NCBI RefSeq assembly: GCF_002210105.1 | Contig: NZ_AQQU01000009.1 | Span: 62,001-126,000, forward strand | Source: Oceanicola sp. 22II-s10i | Lineage (GTDB): Bacteria; Pseudomonadota; Alphaproteobacteria; Rhodobacterales; Rhodobacteraceae | DNA length: 64,000 nucleotides | Direction of reading: 5' to 3' | Part shown: in pieces, positions 17,964 to 26,515 of the stretch | How the letters are laid out: every line of letters begins with the position of its first letter | Position numbering within the stretch: the first letter of the stretch is position 1 | Notes under the pieces: generated by a model | Database searches by the model: none | What the model was told of the DNA's origin: nothing | Seen by the model: only the letters and a program-made list of their open reading frames with translations | Translations under genes and position numbers: made by a program

Positions 17964-18455
17964 ATGACCACCCCCGTCCATCCCGAAGCCCGCATCGGGC
18001 ACGTCCACCTCAAGGTCGCCGACCTCGACCGCGCCATCGCCTTCTACTCCGGCGTGCTGGGGTTCGAGGTCACGCAGAAATACGGCAAGCAGGCCGCGTT
18101 CCTGTCGGCGGGCGGCTACCACCACCACATCGGCCTGAACACCTGGGAAAGCCGCGGCGGCACGCCCGCACCACGTGGGCACACAGGCCTCTACCACACC
18201 GCGTTCCTCTACCCCGACCGCGCGCAGCTGGCGGACGCCCTGCGCCGCGTGGTCGAGGCCGGGATCCACATCGACGGCGCGGCGGATCACGGCGTGAGCG
18301 AGGCGATCTACCTGACCGACCCCGACGGCAACGGCGTGGAGCTCTACCGCGACCGGCCCGAGGCGGAATGGCCCCGCGACGGCCGTGGCCAGCTCGAGAT
18401 GTACAACGCCCCGCTCGACCTCGACCTGCTGCTGACCGAGGCCCCGGCACGCTGA
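17964..18455 (+). CDS. VOC family protein, catechol-2,3-dioxygenase-like
   Basis: Vicinal-oxygen-chelate protein of 163 residues with a glyoxalase/extradiol-dioxygenase fold. Likely metal ligands are in GHVHLKVADLDRAIAFY, in TGLYHTAFL, and Glu in GNGVELYRDRP. The sequence resembles the CatE/YfiE type of single-module 2,3-dioxygenases, but a ring-cleavage role is inference. AAAGGA precedes ATG 17964. No aromatic-degradation genes are adjacent; phoX follows with its own upstream region. Confidence 0.8.
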   Translation: MTTPVHPEARIGHVHLKVADLDRAIAFYSGVLGFEVTQKYGKQAAFLSAGGYHHHIGLNTWESRGGTPAPRGHTGLYHTAFLYPDRAQLADALRRVVEAGIHIDGAADHGVSEAIYLTDPDGNGVELYRDRPEAEWPRDGRGQLEMYNAPLDLDLLLTEAPAR

Positions 18456-18477
18456 GCGCCTGACACCGGGCGGCGCG

Positions 18478-18497
18478 TCGTCACCGAATCGTTTCAT
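18478..18497 (+). promoter_or_regulatory. Possible degenerate Pho box upstream of phoX
   Basis: GTCAC at 18480-18484 and GTTTCAT at 18491-18497 are spaced 11 bases apart, the PhoB half-site period, about 50 bases before the PhoX start. The second half deviates from GTCAT, so this is a weak candidate. Confidence 0.28.
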
Positions 18498-18547
18498 TCC
18501 CTGCCTAGGGTGCGCCACGCAAGCGACCACCCCGAGCAGGACCCACG

Positions 18548-20413
18548 ATGACGCGCCAGCCCCTCTCCTTCGACGCCTACGACGAAGCGATCTCTCCCCG
18601 TCCCGAAACCACCGAGTTCGACCGCGTGGTCGACAGCGCCCTGTCGCGGCGCGGGTTCCTCGGCGTGATGACCTTCGGCCTCGGCGCCTTCCTCTCCGGG
18701 ACCTCGGCGCTCGGCCGGGCCGCGCAGGCGGCCACCGACCGCTTCGGGTTCACCCAGATCGCCGCCTCGACCGCCGACACGATCACCCTGCCGGAAGGCT
18801 TCGAATGGAAACCCGTCGTGCTCTGGGGCGATCCGCTGTTCGCCGACGCCCCGGCCTTCGACCCGGAGACGCGCGGCACCGCCGCCACGCAGGCCCGTGC
18901 CTTCGGCGACAACAACGACGGCATGTCGATCTTCTACCGCGACGGCCGCCACGTCATGGCGGTCAACAACGAATACACCAACGTCGCCACCCTCTGGCGC
19001 GCGCCCGAGGCCGCCACCGACGACGATGTCGAAAAGGGCATGATGGCGCACGGCGTCTCGGTCTTCGAAGTGCGCGAGACCGGCACGGGCTGGGAAATCG
19101 TCAAGGACAGCCCGCTGAACCGCCGCATCACCCCCCGGACCGAGATGGAGCTGACCGGCCCCGCCGCCGGCCACGACCTGCTGAAGACCGAGGCCGATCC
19201 GACCGGCACCCGCACCCTCGGCACCTGGAACAATTGCGGCAACGGTGAAACGCCGTGGGGCACCTACCTGACCTGCGAGGAAAACTTCAACGGCTACTTC
19301 TCGGCCGCCGACGAAGCGCACGAGGTGCCCGCCGAACTGAAGCGCTACGGCGTCTCGGCCAAGGACTGGGGCTATGGCTGGGCCCGCGTCGATCCCCGCT
19401 TCGACGTCGCGCAGAATCCGAACGAGCCGAACCGCGCGGGCTACGTGGTGGAAATCGACCCCTTCGACCCCGAAGCCATGCCGAAGAAGCGCACCGCCCT
19501 CGGCCGCTTCAAGCACGAGAACGCCGCCTGCACCATCGCCGCCAATGGCCGTGTGGTGGTCTATCTGGGCGATGACGAGCGGGGCGAGTTCCTCTACCGC
19601 TTCGTCTCCGACGGCGTCTTCTCGGCCACCGGCGACAATGGCGACCTGCTGGACGCGGGCACCCTCTACGTCGCGAAGTTCTCGGACGAGATGACCGGCG
19701 AATGGGTCCCCCTGACGCCCGAAGCGACCGGCATGACCGCGCCCGAGATCGCGATCCACACCCGCCAGGCCGGATCCGCCGTCGGCGCGACCACGATGGA
19801 CCGCCCCGAATGGGTGGCCGTGAACCCGGCGAGGGTCGAAGCCTTCGTCGCGCTCACCAACAACAAGAACCGGGGCGTGAAACCGAACGCGGGCGGCGAC
19901 GAGACCCCCGTCAACGGCCCGAACCCGCGTGAGAAGAACGACTACGGCCAGATCCTGCGGATCGTGCCGGATGCCGAGGACCACAGCGCCGACAGCTTCA
20001 CGTGGTCGCTCTTCGCGCTGGCCGGCAACCCGGAGGTCCATCAGGACGCCTATGCCGGGTCGGACAACGTCAACGCGGGCAACATGTTCAACTCGCCCGA
20101 CGGGATGAGCTTCGACTCGACCGGCCTGCTGTGGATCCAGACCGACGGCAACTATTCGAACGAAGGCGACTTCGCCGGGCACGGCAACAACCAGATGCTG
20201 GCGGGCGATACCGCGACCGGAGAGATCCGCCGCTTCCTCGTCGGCCCGCGCGAATGCGAGGTGACCGGCATGTGCTTCTCGCCCGACAAGCGGACCATGT
20301 TCGTCGGCATCCAGCATCCGGGCGAGGACGGCGGCTCCACCTTCCCGAACGGCGGCGTCCCCCGCTCTGGCGTCTTCGCCGTCACCCGAACCGACGGCGG
20401 CCTGATCGGCTGA
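18548..20413 (+). CDS. phoX: PhoX-type alkaline phosphatase (DUF839)
   Basis: Phosphatase of the PhoX/DUF839 family, which uses Fe and Ca ions to release phosphate from organic esters in the periplasm or outside the cell. The 621-residue protein has a twin-arginine signal SRRGFLG with the Arg pair at 34-35, preceded by a long acidic N-region and followed by a hydrophobic stretch and AQAAT. Family segments include NNEYTN, TCEENFNGYF and GRFKHENAA. PhoX proteins are normally induced by phosphate starvation; a weak Pho-box-like site lies upstream. A strong terminator follows at 20474. Confidence 0.92.
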   Translation: MTRQPLSFDAYDEAISPRPETTEFDRVVDSALSRRGFLGVMTFGLGAFLSGTSALGRAAQAATDRFGFTQIAASTADTITLPEGFEWKPVVLWGDPLFADAPAFDPETRGTAATQARAFGDNNDGMSIFYRDGRHVMAVNNEYTNVATLWRAPEAATDDDVEKGMMAHGVSVFEVRETGTGWEIVKDSPLNRRITPRTEMELTGPAAGHDLLKTEADPTGTRTLGTWNNCGNGETPWGTYLTCEENFNGYFSAADEAHEVPAELKRYGVSAKDWGYGWARVDPRFDVAQNPNEPNRAGYVVEIDPFDPEAMPKKRTALGRFKHENAACTIAANGRVVVYLGDDERGEFLYRFVSDGVFSATGDNGDLLDAGTLYVAKFSDEMTGEWVPLTPEATGMTAPEIAIHTRQAGSAVGATTMDRPEWVAVNPARVEAFVALTNNKNRGVKPNAGGDETPVNGPNPREKNDYGQILRIVPDAEDHSADSFTWSLFALAGNPEVHQDAYAGSDNVNAGNMFNSPDGMSFDSTGLLWIQTDGNYSNEGDFAGHGNNQMLAGDTATGEIRRFLVGPRECEVTGMCFSPDKRTMFVGIQHPGEDGGSTFPNGGVPRSGVFAVTRTDGGLIG

Positions 20414-20473
20414 CGCAAACCCCATTCATCCCCCCAAGACCTTTTCAGCACCTGACCCTTTTCCCAATACTCA

Positions 20474-20508
20474 GCCCCCGGCCTCCCCGCGGCCGGGGGC
20501 GTCCTTTT
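20474..20508 (+). terminator. Rho-independent terminator after phoX
   Basis: A perfect 10-bp stem GCCCCCGGCC/GGCCGGGGGC with a 7-base loop is followed by GTCCTTTT. It lies 60 bases after the phoX stop. Confidence 0.75.
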
Positions 20509-20579
20509 GCCGGTCCCCCGCGCTTCCCCTCCCCCGGCGGCTCTGCCATACAGTCCGCGGAACAAGAACGGAGGCACCG

Positions 20580-21446
20580 ATGGCGACCGGCACCAACCTG
20601 CGCACCTATTTCGAAGGCGCATGGCACGAGGGCGACATCGCCGTGATGAAGGCGGGCGACCACGGGTCGTGGCTCGGCACCACGGTGTTCGACGGCGCGC
20701 GGATGGCACATGGCCTCGTCCCCGACCTCGCCGCGCACCTCGCCCGCGTGAACCGCTCGGCCGAGGCGCTGATGATCACGCCGACTGTGACGACCGAGGC
20801 GATGCTCGACATCGTCCGCGAGGGCCTCCGCGCCTATGCGCCCGACGCGCCGGTCTACATCCGGCCGATGTACTGGGCGCTCGAAGGCGGCGACCTCGGC
20901 GTCGCGCCCAAGATGGGCGAAACCGGCTTCTGCGTCGCGCTCGAGGAAATCCCGATGGCCCCGCCCGAGGCCGCGACGACGCTCGGCCGCACCCGCTTCC
21001 GCCGCCCCACGCTCGATTGCGCTGTGACGAACGCCAAGGCGGGCTGCCTCTATCCGAACAACGCCCGCATGCTGATCGAGGCCCGCGCACGGGGCTTCGG
21101 CAATGCGCTGGTTGCCGACGCCATGGGCAACGTGGCCGAAACGGCCACCGCGAACGTCTTCATGGTGAAGGACGGCGAGGTCTTCACCCCGATCGCCAAC
21201 GGCACCTTCCTCGCCGGCATCACCCGCTCGCGCCATATCGCCAACCTCTGCGCCGACGGCGTGACGGTCCACGAAACCGTCCTGACCTTCGAGGATTTCG
21301 AAACGGCGGACGAGGTCTTCCTCTCGGGCAACCTGATGAAGGTCACCCCCGTCACCGCCTTCGAGGACACGCAGTACCAGATCGGCCCCGTCACCCGCCG
21401 CGTGCGCGAGCTCTACTGGGACTGGGCCGCCTCGGAACCTCTGTAA
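20580..21446 (+). CDS. ilvE: Branched-chain-amino-acid aminotransferase (class IV)
   Basis: PLP-dependent fold-type IV transaminase of 288 residues that moves the amino group between glutamate and branched-chain 2-oxo acids. The PLP lysine is in NAKAGCLYPNNARM, and NVAETATANVFMVKDG and GTFLAGITR are class IV signatures. D-amino-acid or aminodeoxychorismate activities occur in the same fold, but the sequence closely fits the form annotated IlvE in Rhodobacteraceae. ACGGAGG precedes ATG 20580. It is bounded by terminators on both sides, so it is probably monocistronic. Confidence 0.88.
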   Translation: MATGTNLRTYFEGAWHEGDIAVMKAGDHGSWLGTTVFDGARMAHGLVPDLAAHLARVNRSAEALMITPTVTTEAMLDIVREGLRAYAPDAPVYIRPMYWALEGGDLGVAPKMGETGFCVALEEIPMAPPEAATTLGRTRFRRPTLDCAVTNAKAGCLYPNNARMLIEARARGFGNALVADAMGNVAETATANVFMVKDGEVFTPIANGTFLAGITRSRHIANLCADGVTVHETVLTFEDFETADEVFLSGNLMKVTPVTAFEDTQYQIGPVTRRVRELYWDWAASEPL

Positions 21447-21480
21447 GGCCGCTCGCCACACCTTGCGGAGTGTCTCGCAG

Positions 21481-21560
21481 GTCCCCTGCTTCTTCTGGTT
21501 CCAAATACTTTCGGGGGTGAATTGCGGGCACAGCCCGCAAGAGGGGGCAGACAGCCCCCT
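21481..21560 (-). repeat. Intergenic hairpin repeat, copy A
   Basis: On the minus strand this reads GGGGGC-TGTCT-GCCCCC, then GCGGGC-TGT-GCCCGC, then a tail ending ACCAGAAGAAGCAGG. It matches copy B (33364-33442) almost base for base and copy C (40853-40906) in the tail. Here it sits between convergent ilvE and ecm and could terminate either transcript. Confidence 0.8.
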
Positions 21561-21623
21561 CAGGACCTTCAGGTCCCGGCACGTCCGGCCTCGATGGCCG
21601 GACGGGACGCGCCCCTCCCCGGT

Positions 21624-23594
21624 CTACTCCGCCGCGACCGCCTTGGGATCGGCCAGCGCCACCACATCCATCATGATCGTGTTCAGCTCGAAATCCTTGG
21701 GCGTGTAAACCTTGGCCACTCCGGCGGCCAACAACGCCCTCGCATCCGCGTCCGGGATGATCCCGCCCACGATCACCGGGACATGCCCCAGCCCCGCAGC
21801 ACGCATCCGCTCCAGCACGTCCTCGACCAGCGGCATGTGCGACCCTGACAGGATCGACAGCCCGACCACATGCGCCCCGTCGGCGCGGGCCTTCTCCACG
21901 ATCTCCTCGGGCGTCAGCCGGATTCCTTCATAGCTGATGTCCATCCCGCAGTCGCGGGCACGGAAGGCGATCTGCTCCGCCCCGTTGGAATGTCCGTCCA
22001 GCCCCGGCTTTCCGATCACGAACTTCAGCCGCCGCCCCAGCTTGTCGCTGACCGCGTCGACGGCCTCGCGGATGTCGTCCAGCCCCTCGGTCTTGTTCGA
22101 CACACCCGCCGCGACCCCCGTGGGCCCGCGGTATTCGCCATGCACCTTCCGCATCTGCGCGGCCCATTCGCCCGTCGTGACACCGGCCTTGGCCGCCGCG
22201 ATCGAGGCGGGCATCACGTTCTCGCCCTTTGCCGCCGCCTCGCGCAGCGCCGCCAGCGCGGCCTTGACCGCCGCCTCGTCGCGCCCGGCCCGCCAGGCGT
22301 TCAGACGCTCGATCTGGTCGGCCTCGACCGCCGGATCGACGGTCATGATCCCGCCCTCCTCGTCCACCAGCGGCGAAGGCTCGCCCTGCTGCCACGCGTT
22401 CACGCCGACCACGACGGTCTCGTTCCGCTCGATCCTGTTCAGCCGCTCTGCGTTGGAATCCACCAGCCGCGACTTCATGTATTCGATCGCCTTCACGGCG
22501 CCGCCCATGGAATCGAGGTTCGCGAGCTCGGCCCGCGCGCCCTCTTTCAGCGCCGCGACCTTACGGTCCACCGCCGGGTTGCCGTCGAACAGGTCGTCGT
22601 ATTCCAGAAGGTCCGTCTCGTAGGCCATGATCTGCTGCATCCTCAGAGACCACTGCTGGTCCCACGGACGCGGCAGGCCGAGCGCCTCGTTCCACGCGGG
22701 CAGCTGGACCGCACGGGCGCGGGCTTTCTTGGACAGCGTCACCGCCAGCATCTCAAGCAGGATGCGGTAGACGTTGTTCTCGGGCTGCTGCTCGGTCAGG
22801 CCGAGCGAGTTCACCTGAACCCCGTAGCGGAAGCGGCGGTATTTCTCCTCCTCCACCCCGTAACGCTCGGCGCAGATCTCGTCCCACAGGTCCACGAAGG
22901 CGCGCATCTTGCACATCTCGGTGACAAAGCGGATCCCCGCGTTCACGAAGAAGCTGATCCGCCCCACGACCGTCGGGAAATCCTCGGCCGGGACGCGCGG
23001 TTTCAGCTCGTCCAGCACGGCGATGCCGGTGGCCAGCGCATAGGCCAGTTCCTGCTCCGGCGTCGCGCCCGCTTCCTGCAGGTGGTAGGAGCAGACGTTC
23101 ATCGGATTCCACTTGGGCACCTCGCGGTAGCAGTATTCCGCCACGTCCGCGATCATCTTGAGGCTCGGCTGCGGCGGGCAGATATAGGTGCCGCGGCTGA
23201 GGTATTCCTTGATCAGGTCGTTCTGCACCGTGCCCTGCAGGACCGACGGATCGGCCCCCTGCTCCTCGGCCACCGCGATATAGAGCGCCAGCAGCCACGG
23301 CGCCGTCGCGTTGATCGTCATCGAGGTGTTCATCTGCGCCAGCGGGATCTGGTCGAACAAGGTCCGCATGTCCCCGAGGTGGCTGACCGGCACGCCGACC
23401 TTGCCGACCTCGCCCTTGGCCAGCACGTGGTCGCTGTCATAACCCGTCTGGGTCGGCAGGTCGAAGGCCACCGACAGGCCGGTCTGCCCCTTGGAGAGGT
23501 TCATCCGGTAGAGCTCGTTCGACTTCGCGGCCGTGGAATGGCCGGAATAGGTGCGGAAGAGCCAGGGTTTGTCCTTTTTCGCGGCATCGGTCAT
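21624..23594 (-). CDS. ecm: Ethylmalonyl-CoA mutase
   Basis: Coenzyme-B12-dependent mutase converting ethylmalonyl-CoA to methylsuccinyl-CoA in the ethylmalonyl-CoA pathway of acetate/C2 assimilation. The 656-residue protein carries the substrate-binding barrel (GLSVAFDLPTQTGYDSDH, NTSMTINATAPWLLAL) and a C-terminal B12 domain with DGHSNG at 533-538, the DxHxxG motif. Single-polypeptide length and the divergent ccr separate it from methylmalonyl-CoA mutase. ATG 23594 follows GGAG; longer in-frame extensions run into the promoter region and are discarded. An inverted repeat in the leader suggests control by a repressor or activator. Confidence 0.95.
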   Translation of the reverse strand: MTDAAKKDKPWLFRTYSGHSTAAKSNELYRMNLSKGQTGLSVAFDLPTQTGYDSDHVLAKGEVGKVGVPVSHLGDMRTLFDQIPLAQMNTSMTINATAPWLLALYIAVAEEQGADPSVLQGTVQNDLIKEYLSRGTYICPPQPSLKMIADVAEYCYREVPKWNPMNVCSYHLQEAGATPEQELAYALATGIAVLDELKPRVPAEDFPTVVGRISFFVNAGIRFVTEMCKMRAFVDLWDEICAERYGVEEEKYRRFRYGVQVNSLGLTEQQPENNVYRILLEMLAVTLSKKARARAVQLPAWNEALGLPRPWDQQWSLRMQQIMAYETDLLEYDDLFDGNPAVDRKVAALKEGARAELANLDSMGGAVKAIEYMKSRLVDSNAERLNRIERNETVVVGVNAWQQGEPSPLVDEEGGIMTVDPAVEADQIERLNAWRAGRDEAAVKAALAALREAAAKGENVMPASIAAAKAGVTTGEWAAQMRKVHGEYRGPTGVAAGVSNKTEGLDDIREAVDAVSDKLGRRLKFVIGKPGLDGHSNGAEQIAFRARDCGMDISYEGIRLTPEEIVEKARADGAHVVGLSILSGSHMPLVEDVLERMRAAGLGHVPVIVGGIIPDADARALLAAGVAKVYTPKDFELNTIMMDVVALADPKAVAAE

Positions 23595-24094
23595 GACGGG
23601 CACTCCGTGAATCCTGCGGGTAATATTCTTTCGTCTGGCGACAGGTATCGGAAAGAATATGGCAATGTCAACTTGCTGCGCCGCGGCAACTGCAGGGAAT
23701 CGGCAGCGCCTGCGGCCCCCTGGACCATACCGTGGTTGCGCGCCGTTCACGCATCCGGACCGGCTCGGGCCGAGCAGAGACCGAAGTTGGCGCATGCATG
23801 CCTGTCCCCGCGCCTTTCCTGCGGCGATTTCGCCCAAGCCTGCGGCAGTTTCGGAACGGCTTTCCGCACTGCGCATATTTGCAGAGGTGGGCGAAGCGGA
23901 CTCGGTGTAGGCTGGTCAAAGAGGAGCTGGACCGGGCGCGACCTTCGCATCCGCCGCGCAACATTCTGCGCCTGCTCGGTCATAAAATTACAAAAGTGAC
24001 CCTCCACGGGATTGCAATGTTGCGCACCCGATTATATTCGGTGGAGCACAACTCGCGATTCTGCATCGCGGCATCGACTTTCAGGAGGCTCCCC
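23595..24094. promoter_or_regulatory. Divergent ecm-ccr control region
   Basis: This 500-base gap separates the two pathway genes. The ecm side has a minus-strand TTGACA (23671-23666) with GATACC 16 bases on, plus a perfect 10-bp inverted repeat. The ccr side is AT-rich near 24011-24040, with TTGCAA (24012) and TTGCGCA (24020) half-site-like words and TATATT at 24033, so a promoter is likely there. The middle, about 23700-23990, shows no credible gene. Confidence 0.6.
23623..23660 (-). promoter_or_regulatory. Perfect inverted repeat at the ecm promoter
   Basis: ATATTCTTTC at 23623-23632 and GAAAGAATAT at 23651-23660 are exact reverse complements separated by 18 bases. The right arm lies between the proposed -35 (TTGACA) and -10 (GATACC) of ecm and the left arm just after the expected transcription start. 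This placement suits an operator. AT-rich arms stand out in GC-rich surroundings. Confidence 0.6.
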
Positions 24095-25384
24095 ATGGCT
24101 CTCGACAAGGACACCGGCATCGCGGCGTATGAAGCGCCCGAGAAGGACCTGTATGAAATTGGCGAACTGCCGCCGCTCGGCTACGTCCCCAAGAAGATGT
24201 ATGCATGGGCAATCCGCCGTGAACGTCACGGCGAACCCGACAAGTCCTTCCAGGTGGAGGTCGTGGACGTCCCCACGCTCGACAGCCACGAGGTGCTCGT
24301 CCTCGTGATGGCCGCAGGCGTCAACTACAACGGTGTCTGGGCGGGCCTCGGGGTTCCGATCAGCCCCTTCGACGTCCACAAGGCGCCGTTCCACATCGCG
24401 GGCTCCGACGCCTCGGGCGTGGTCTGGGCGGTCGGCGACAAGGTCACCCGCTGGAAGGTGGGCGACGAGGTCGTGATCCACTGCAACCAGGACGACGGCG
24501 ACGACGAGGAATGCAACGGCGGCGACCCGATGTTCTCGCCCTCCCAACGGATCTGGGGCTACGAGACGCCGGACGGCTCCTTCGCCCAGTTCACCAACGT
24601 GCAGGCGCAGCAGCTGATGCCGCGGCCCAAGCACCTGACCTGGGAGGAAAGCGCCTGCTACACACTGACGCTGGCCACCGCCTACCGGATGCTCTTCGGC
24701 CACCACCCGCACGAGCTGAAGCCGGGCCAGAACGTTCTGGTCTGGGGCGCGTCGGGCGGCCTCGGCTCCTTCGCGATCCAGCTGATCAACACCGCCGGTG
24801 CGAACGCGATCGGCGTGATCTCAGATGAGGACAAGCGCCAGTTCGTGATGGATCTGGGCGCCAAGGGCGTCATCAACCGCAAGGATTTCAATTGCTGGGG
24901 CCAGCTGCCCACGGTCAACTCGCCCGAGTACAAGGAGTGGTTCACCGAAGTCCGCAAGTTCGGCAAGGCGATCTGGGACATCACCGGCAAGGGCGTGAAC
25001 GTCGACATGGTGTTCGAGCACCCCGGCGAGTCGACCTTCCCGGTCTCGACCTTCGTCTGCAAGATGGGCGGCATGGTCGTGATCTGCGCGGGCACCACCG
25101 GCTACAACCTGACGATGGACGCCCGCTATGTCTGGATGCACCAGAAGCGCATCCAGGGCTCGCACTTCGCCCACCTCAAGCAGGCGGCTGCCGCCAACAA
25201 GCTGATGGTGGAGCGCCGGATCGACCCCTGCATGTCCGAGGTTTTCCCCTGGGCCGAGATCCCCGATGCGCACATGAAGATGCTGCGCAATCAGCACAAG
25301 CCCGGCAACATGGCGGTGCTGGTCCAGTCCCCGCGCACCGGTCTGAGGACCGTCGAGGACGTGGTCGAGGCCGGCAAGGTCTGA
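24095..25384 (+). CDS. ccr: Crotonyl-CoA carboxylase/reductase
   Basis: NADPH-dependent enzyme that reductively carboxylates crotonyl-CoA to ethylmalonyl-CoA, the committed CO2-fixing step of the ethylmalonyl-CoA pathway. The 429-residue protein is a zinc-free MDR-superfamily reductase: NYNGVWAGLG, then the nucleotide-binding turn VWGASGGLGSFAIQL and VFEHPGESTFPVSTFVC. A CAGGAGG ribosome site 7 bases before ATG 24095 fixes the start; the frame extends upstream without any such site. It diverges from ecm and ends in a strong terminator. Confidence 0.98.
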   Translation: MALDKDTGIAAYEAPEKDLYEIGELPPLGYVPKKMYAWAIRRERHGEPDKSFQVEVVDVPTLDSHEVLVLVMAAGVNYNGVWAGLGVPISPFDVHKAPFHIAGSDASGVVWAVGDKVTRWKVGDEVVIHCNQDDGDDEECNGGDPMFSPSQRIWGYETPDGSFAQFTNVQAQQLMPRPKHLTWEESACYTLTLATAYRMLFGHHPHELKPGQNVLVWGASGGLGSFAIQLINTAGANAIGVISDEDKRQFVMDLGAKGVINRKDFNCWGQLPTVNSPEYKEWFTEVRKFGKAIWDITGKGVNVDMVFEHPGESTFPVSTFVCKMGGMVVICAGTTGYNLTMDARYVWMHQKRIQGSHFAHLKQAAAANKLMVERRIDPCMSEVFPWAEIPDAHMKMLRNQHKPGNMAVLVQSPRTGLRTVEDVVEAGKV

Positions 25385-25407
25385 TCCAGCCAATTAAATG
25401 CTCCGAC

Positions 25408-25453
25408 GGCTCCCGATTCGCCCCTGGCAATCGGGAGCCTTTTTTTATTTTTC
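25408..25453 (+). terminator. Rho-independent terminator after ccr
   Basis: An 11-bp stem GGCTCCCGATT/AATCGGGAGCC (25408-25439) with a 10-base loop is followed by an unbroken run of seven T (25440-25446) and further T-rich sequence. This is a textbook terminator 24 bases after the stop. Confidence 0.93.
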
Positions 25454-25752
25454 ACAGCCATAAAATTTCAATGGGTTGCGCAGCAGACTCATCCCCGCAT
25501 CTGGCGGGTTGCCAAGGTTATTTCATTCATCAAACTGCAATTCTGAAATATCTCCGGACAAACGGTCGGAATTTTCTTTTGCATTCCAAATCCATTAAGA
25601 TGAAGGGTGTGTGAATATGGGTTCCAGTCTTGCGAGGAGGGTTCGGACCCATCCTGCGGGCCTTGTGGAACGGCGCCGCGATGCACCCGGTCATGACCCA
25701 TGTCAGTGAATGCATCTCGGCCCCGCCGTTACGACAATCAGGGAAGACCAGC
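25454..25752. other. AT-rich non-coding region before the LuxR gene
   Basis: About 300 bases of unusually AT-rich sequence separate the ccr terminator from the LuxR-type gene. I see no lux-box-like 20-bp palindrome and no clear gene. An in-frame TTG at 25630 after GAGGAGG-like sequence could extend LuxR, but the extension does not match the family. Confidence 0.4.
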
Positions 25753-26475
25753 ATGATCGCCCCGTCCTGCACAGCGCGTTTTCCGGAGCTCCGGCGCGAA
25801 ATTGCCGAGGCCGAGACTCTGGCCGAGCTGAAATCCGCGATACTGCACACGCGGGACGCACTGGGCATCGACCACTGCTTCTACCACTTGGTGTCCGCCG
25901 CGGTCCGGCCCAACGGATTCGGGACCTTTCCAGACAAATGGGAACGCCGGTATTACGAAACCGGATACAATACCGTGGACCCCGTCGCGACGGGCTGCCG
26001 GGCGCGATTCGATCCGGTGCCCTGGCAGGATCTGGACTGGACCGATCCCGTGGTCCGGCAGTTCATCTATGAGTCGCACAGCATGGGCCTGAGTCCGCAG
26101 GGCTTTTCGTTCCCCATTCACGGCCCGTTGGCCGAATTCGCGGTATTCTCGGTGAATCACGATTGCGAGGACGCGGAATGGGCGGAGTTCACCACCGCCC
26201 ATGCCGATACCCTGTTGCTGCTCGCCCACGCGTTCCACGCGCGGGCACGGGGCATTCTGTCGCCCTCGCTGGCCAGGCGGCAGCTGACCCGCCGCGAAAC
26301 CGAGGTCGTCCGCCTGATTGCGCGCGGCAACAGCCGGGCCGAGGCGTCGCGGTTGCTCGAAATCTCGGAACATACGCTGCGCGCGCATCTGGAATCCGCC
26401 CGTGAAAAGCTGAACGCGCAGAACACGATGCACACGATCGCGCAGGCAGTCGGGTCGGGTCAGATCGTGCTCTGA
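25753..26475 (+). CDS. LuxR-type regulator with autoinducer-binding domain
   Basis: Transcription factor of 240 residues. The N-terminal autoinducer domain keeps Trp63, Tyr67, Asp76-Pro77 and Trp91, each exactly six positions after the Trp57, Tyr61, Asp70-Pro71 and Trp85 of TraR-type proteins. The C-terminal GerE helix-turn-helix starts at LTRRETEVVRLIARG. No luxI-type synthase is in the window, so it may be a solo receptor for its own or foreign signals. GGGAAG precedes ATG 25753. Position beside ccr does not prove control of that gene. Confidence 0.88.
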   Translation: MIAPSCTARFPELRREIAEAETLAELKSAILHTRDALGIDHCFYHLVSAAVRPNGFGTFPDKWERRYYETGYNTVDPVATGCRARFDPVPWQDLDWTDPVVRQFIYESHSMGLSPQGFSFPIHGPLAEFAVFSVNHDCEDAEWAEFTTAHADTLLLLAHAFHARARGILSPSLARRQLTRRETEVVRLIARGNSRAEASRLLEISEHTLRAHLESAREKLNAQNTMHTIAQAVGSGQIVL

Positions 26476-26515
26476 CCCGCTGGCGCCGCCCGCCAGTGGC
26501 GGATAGTGTCGCGCC

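Noticed and set aside
23595-23876. Extended N-terminus of ethylmalonyl-CoA mutase
   Set aside because: It would translate through the promoter and inverted repeat and adds nearly 100 atypical residues; ATG 23594 has a GGAG site and the family start.
25630-25752. Longer N-terminus for the LuxR regulator from TTG 25630
   Set aside because: The added 41 residues do not fit the family, and the conserved residues already sit at the expected spacing from ATG 25753.
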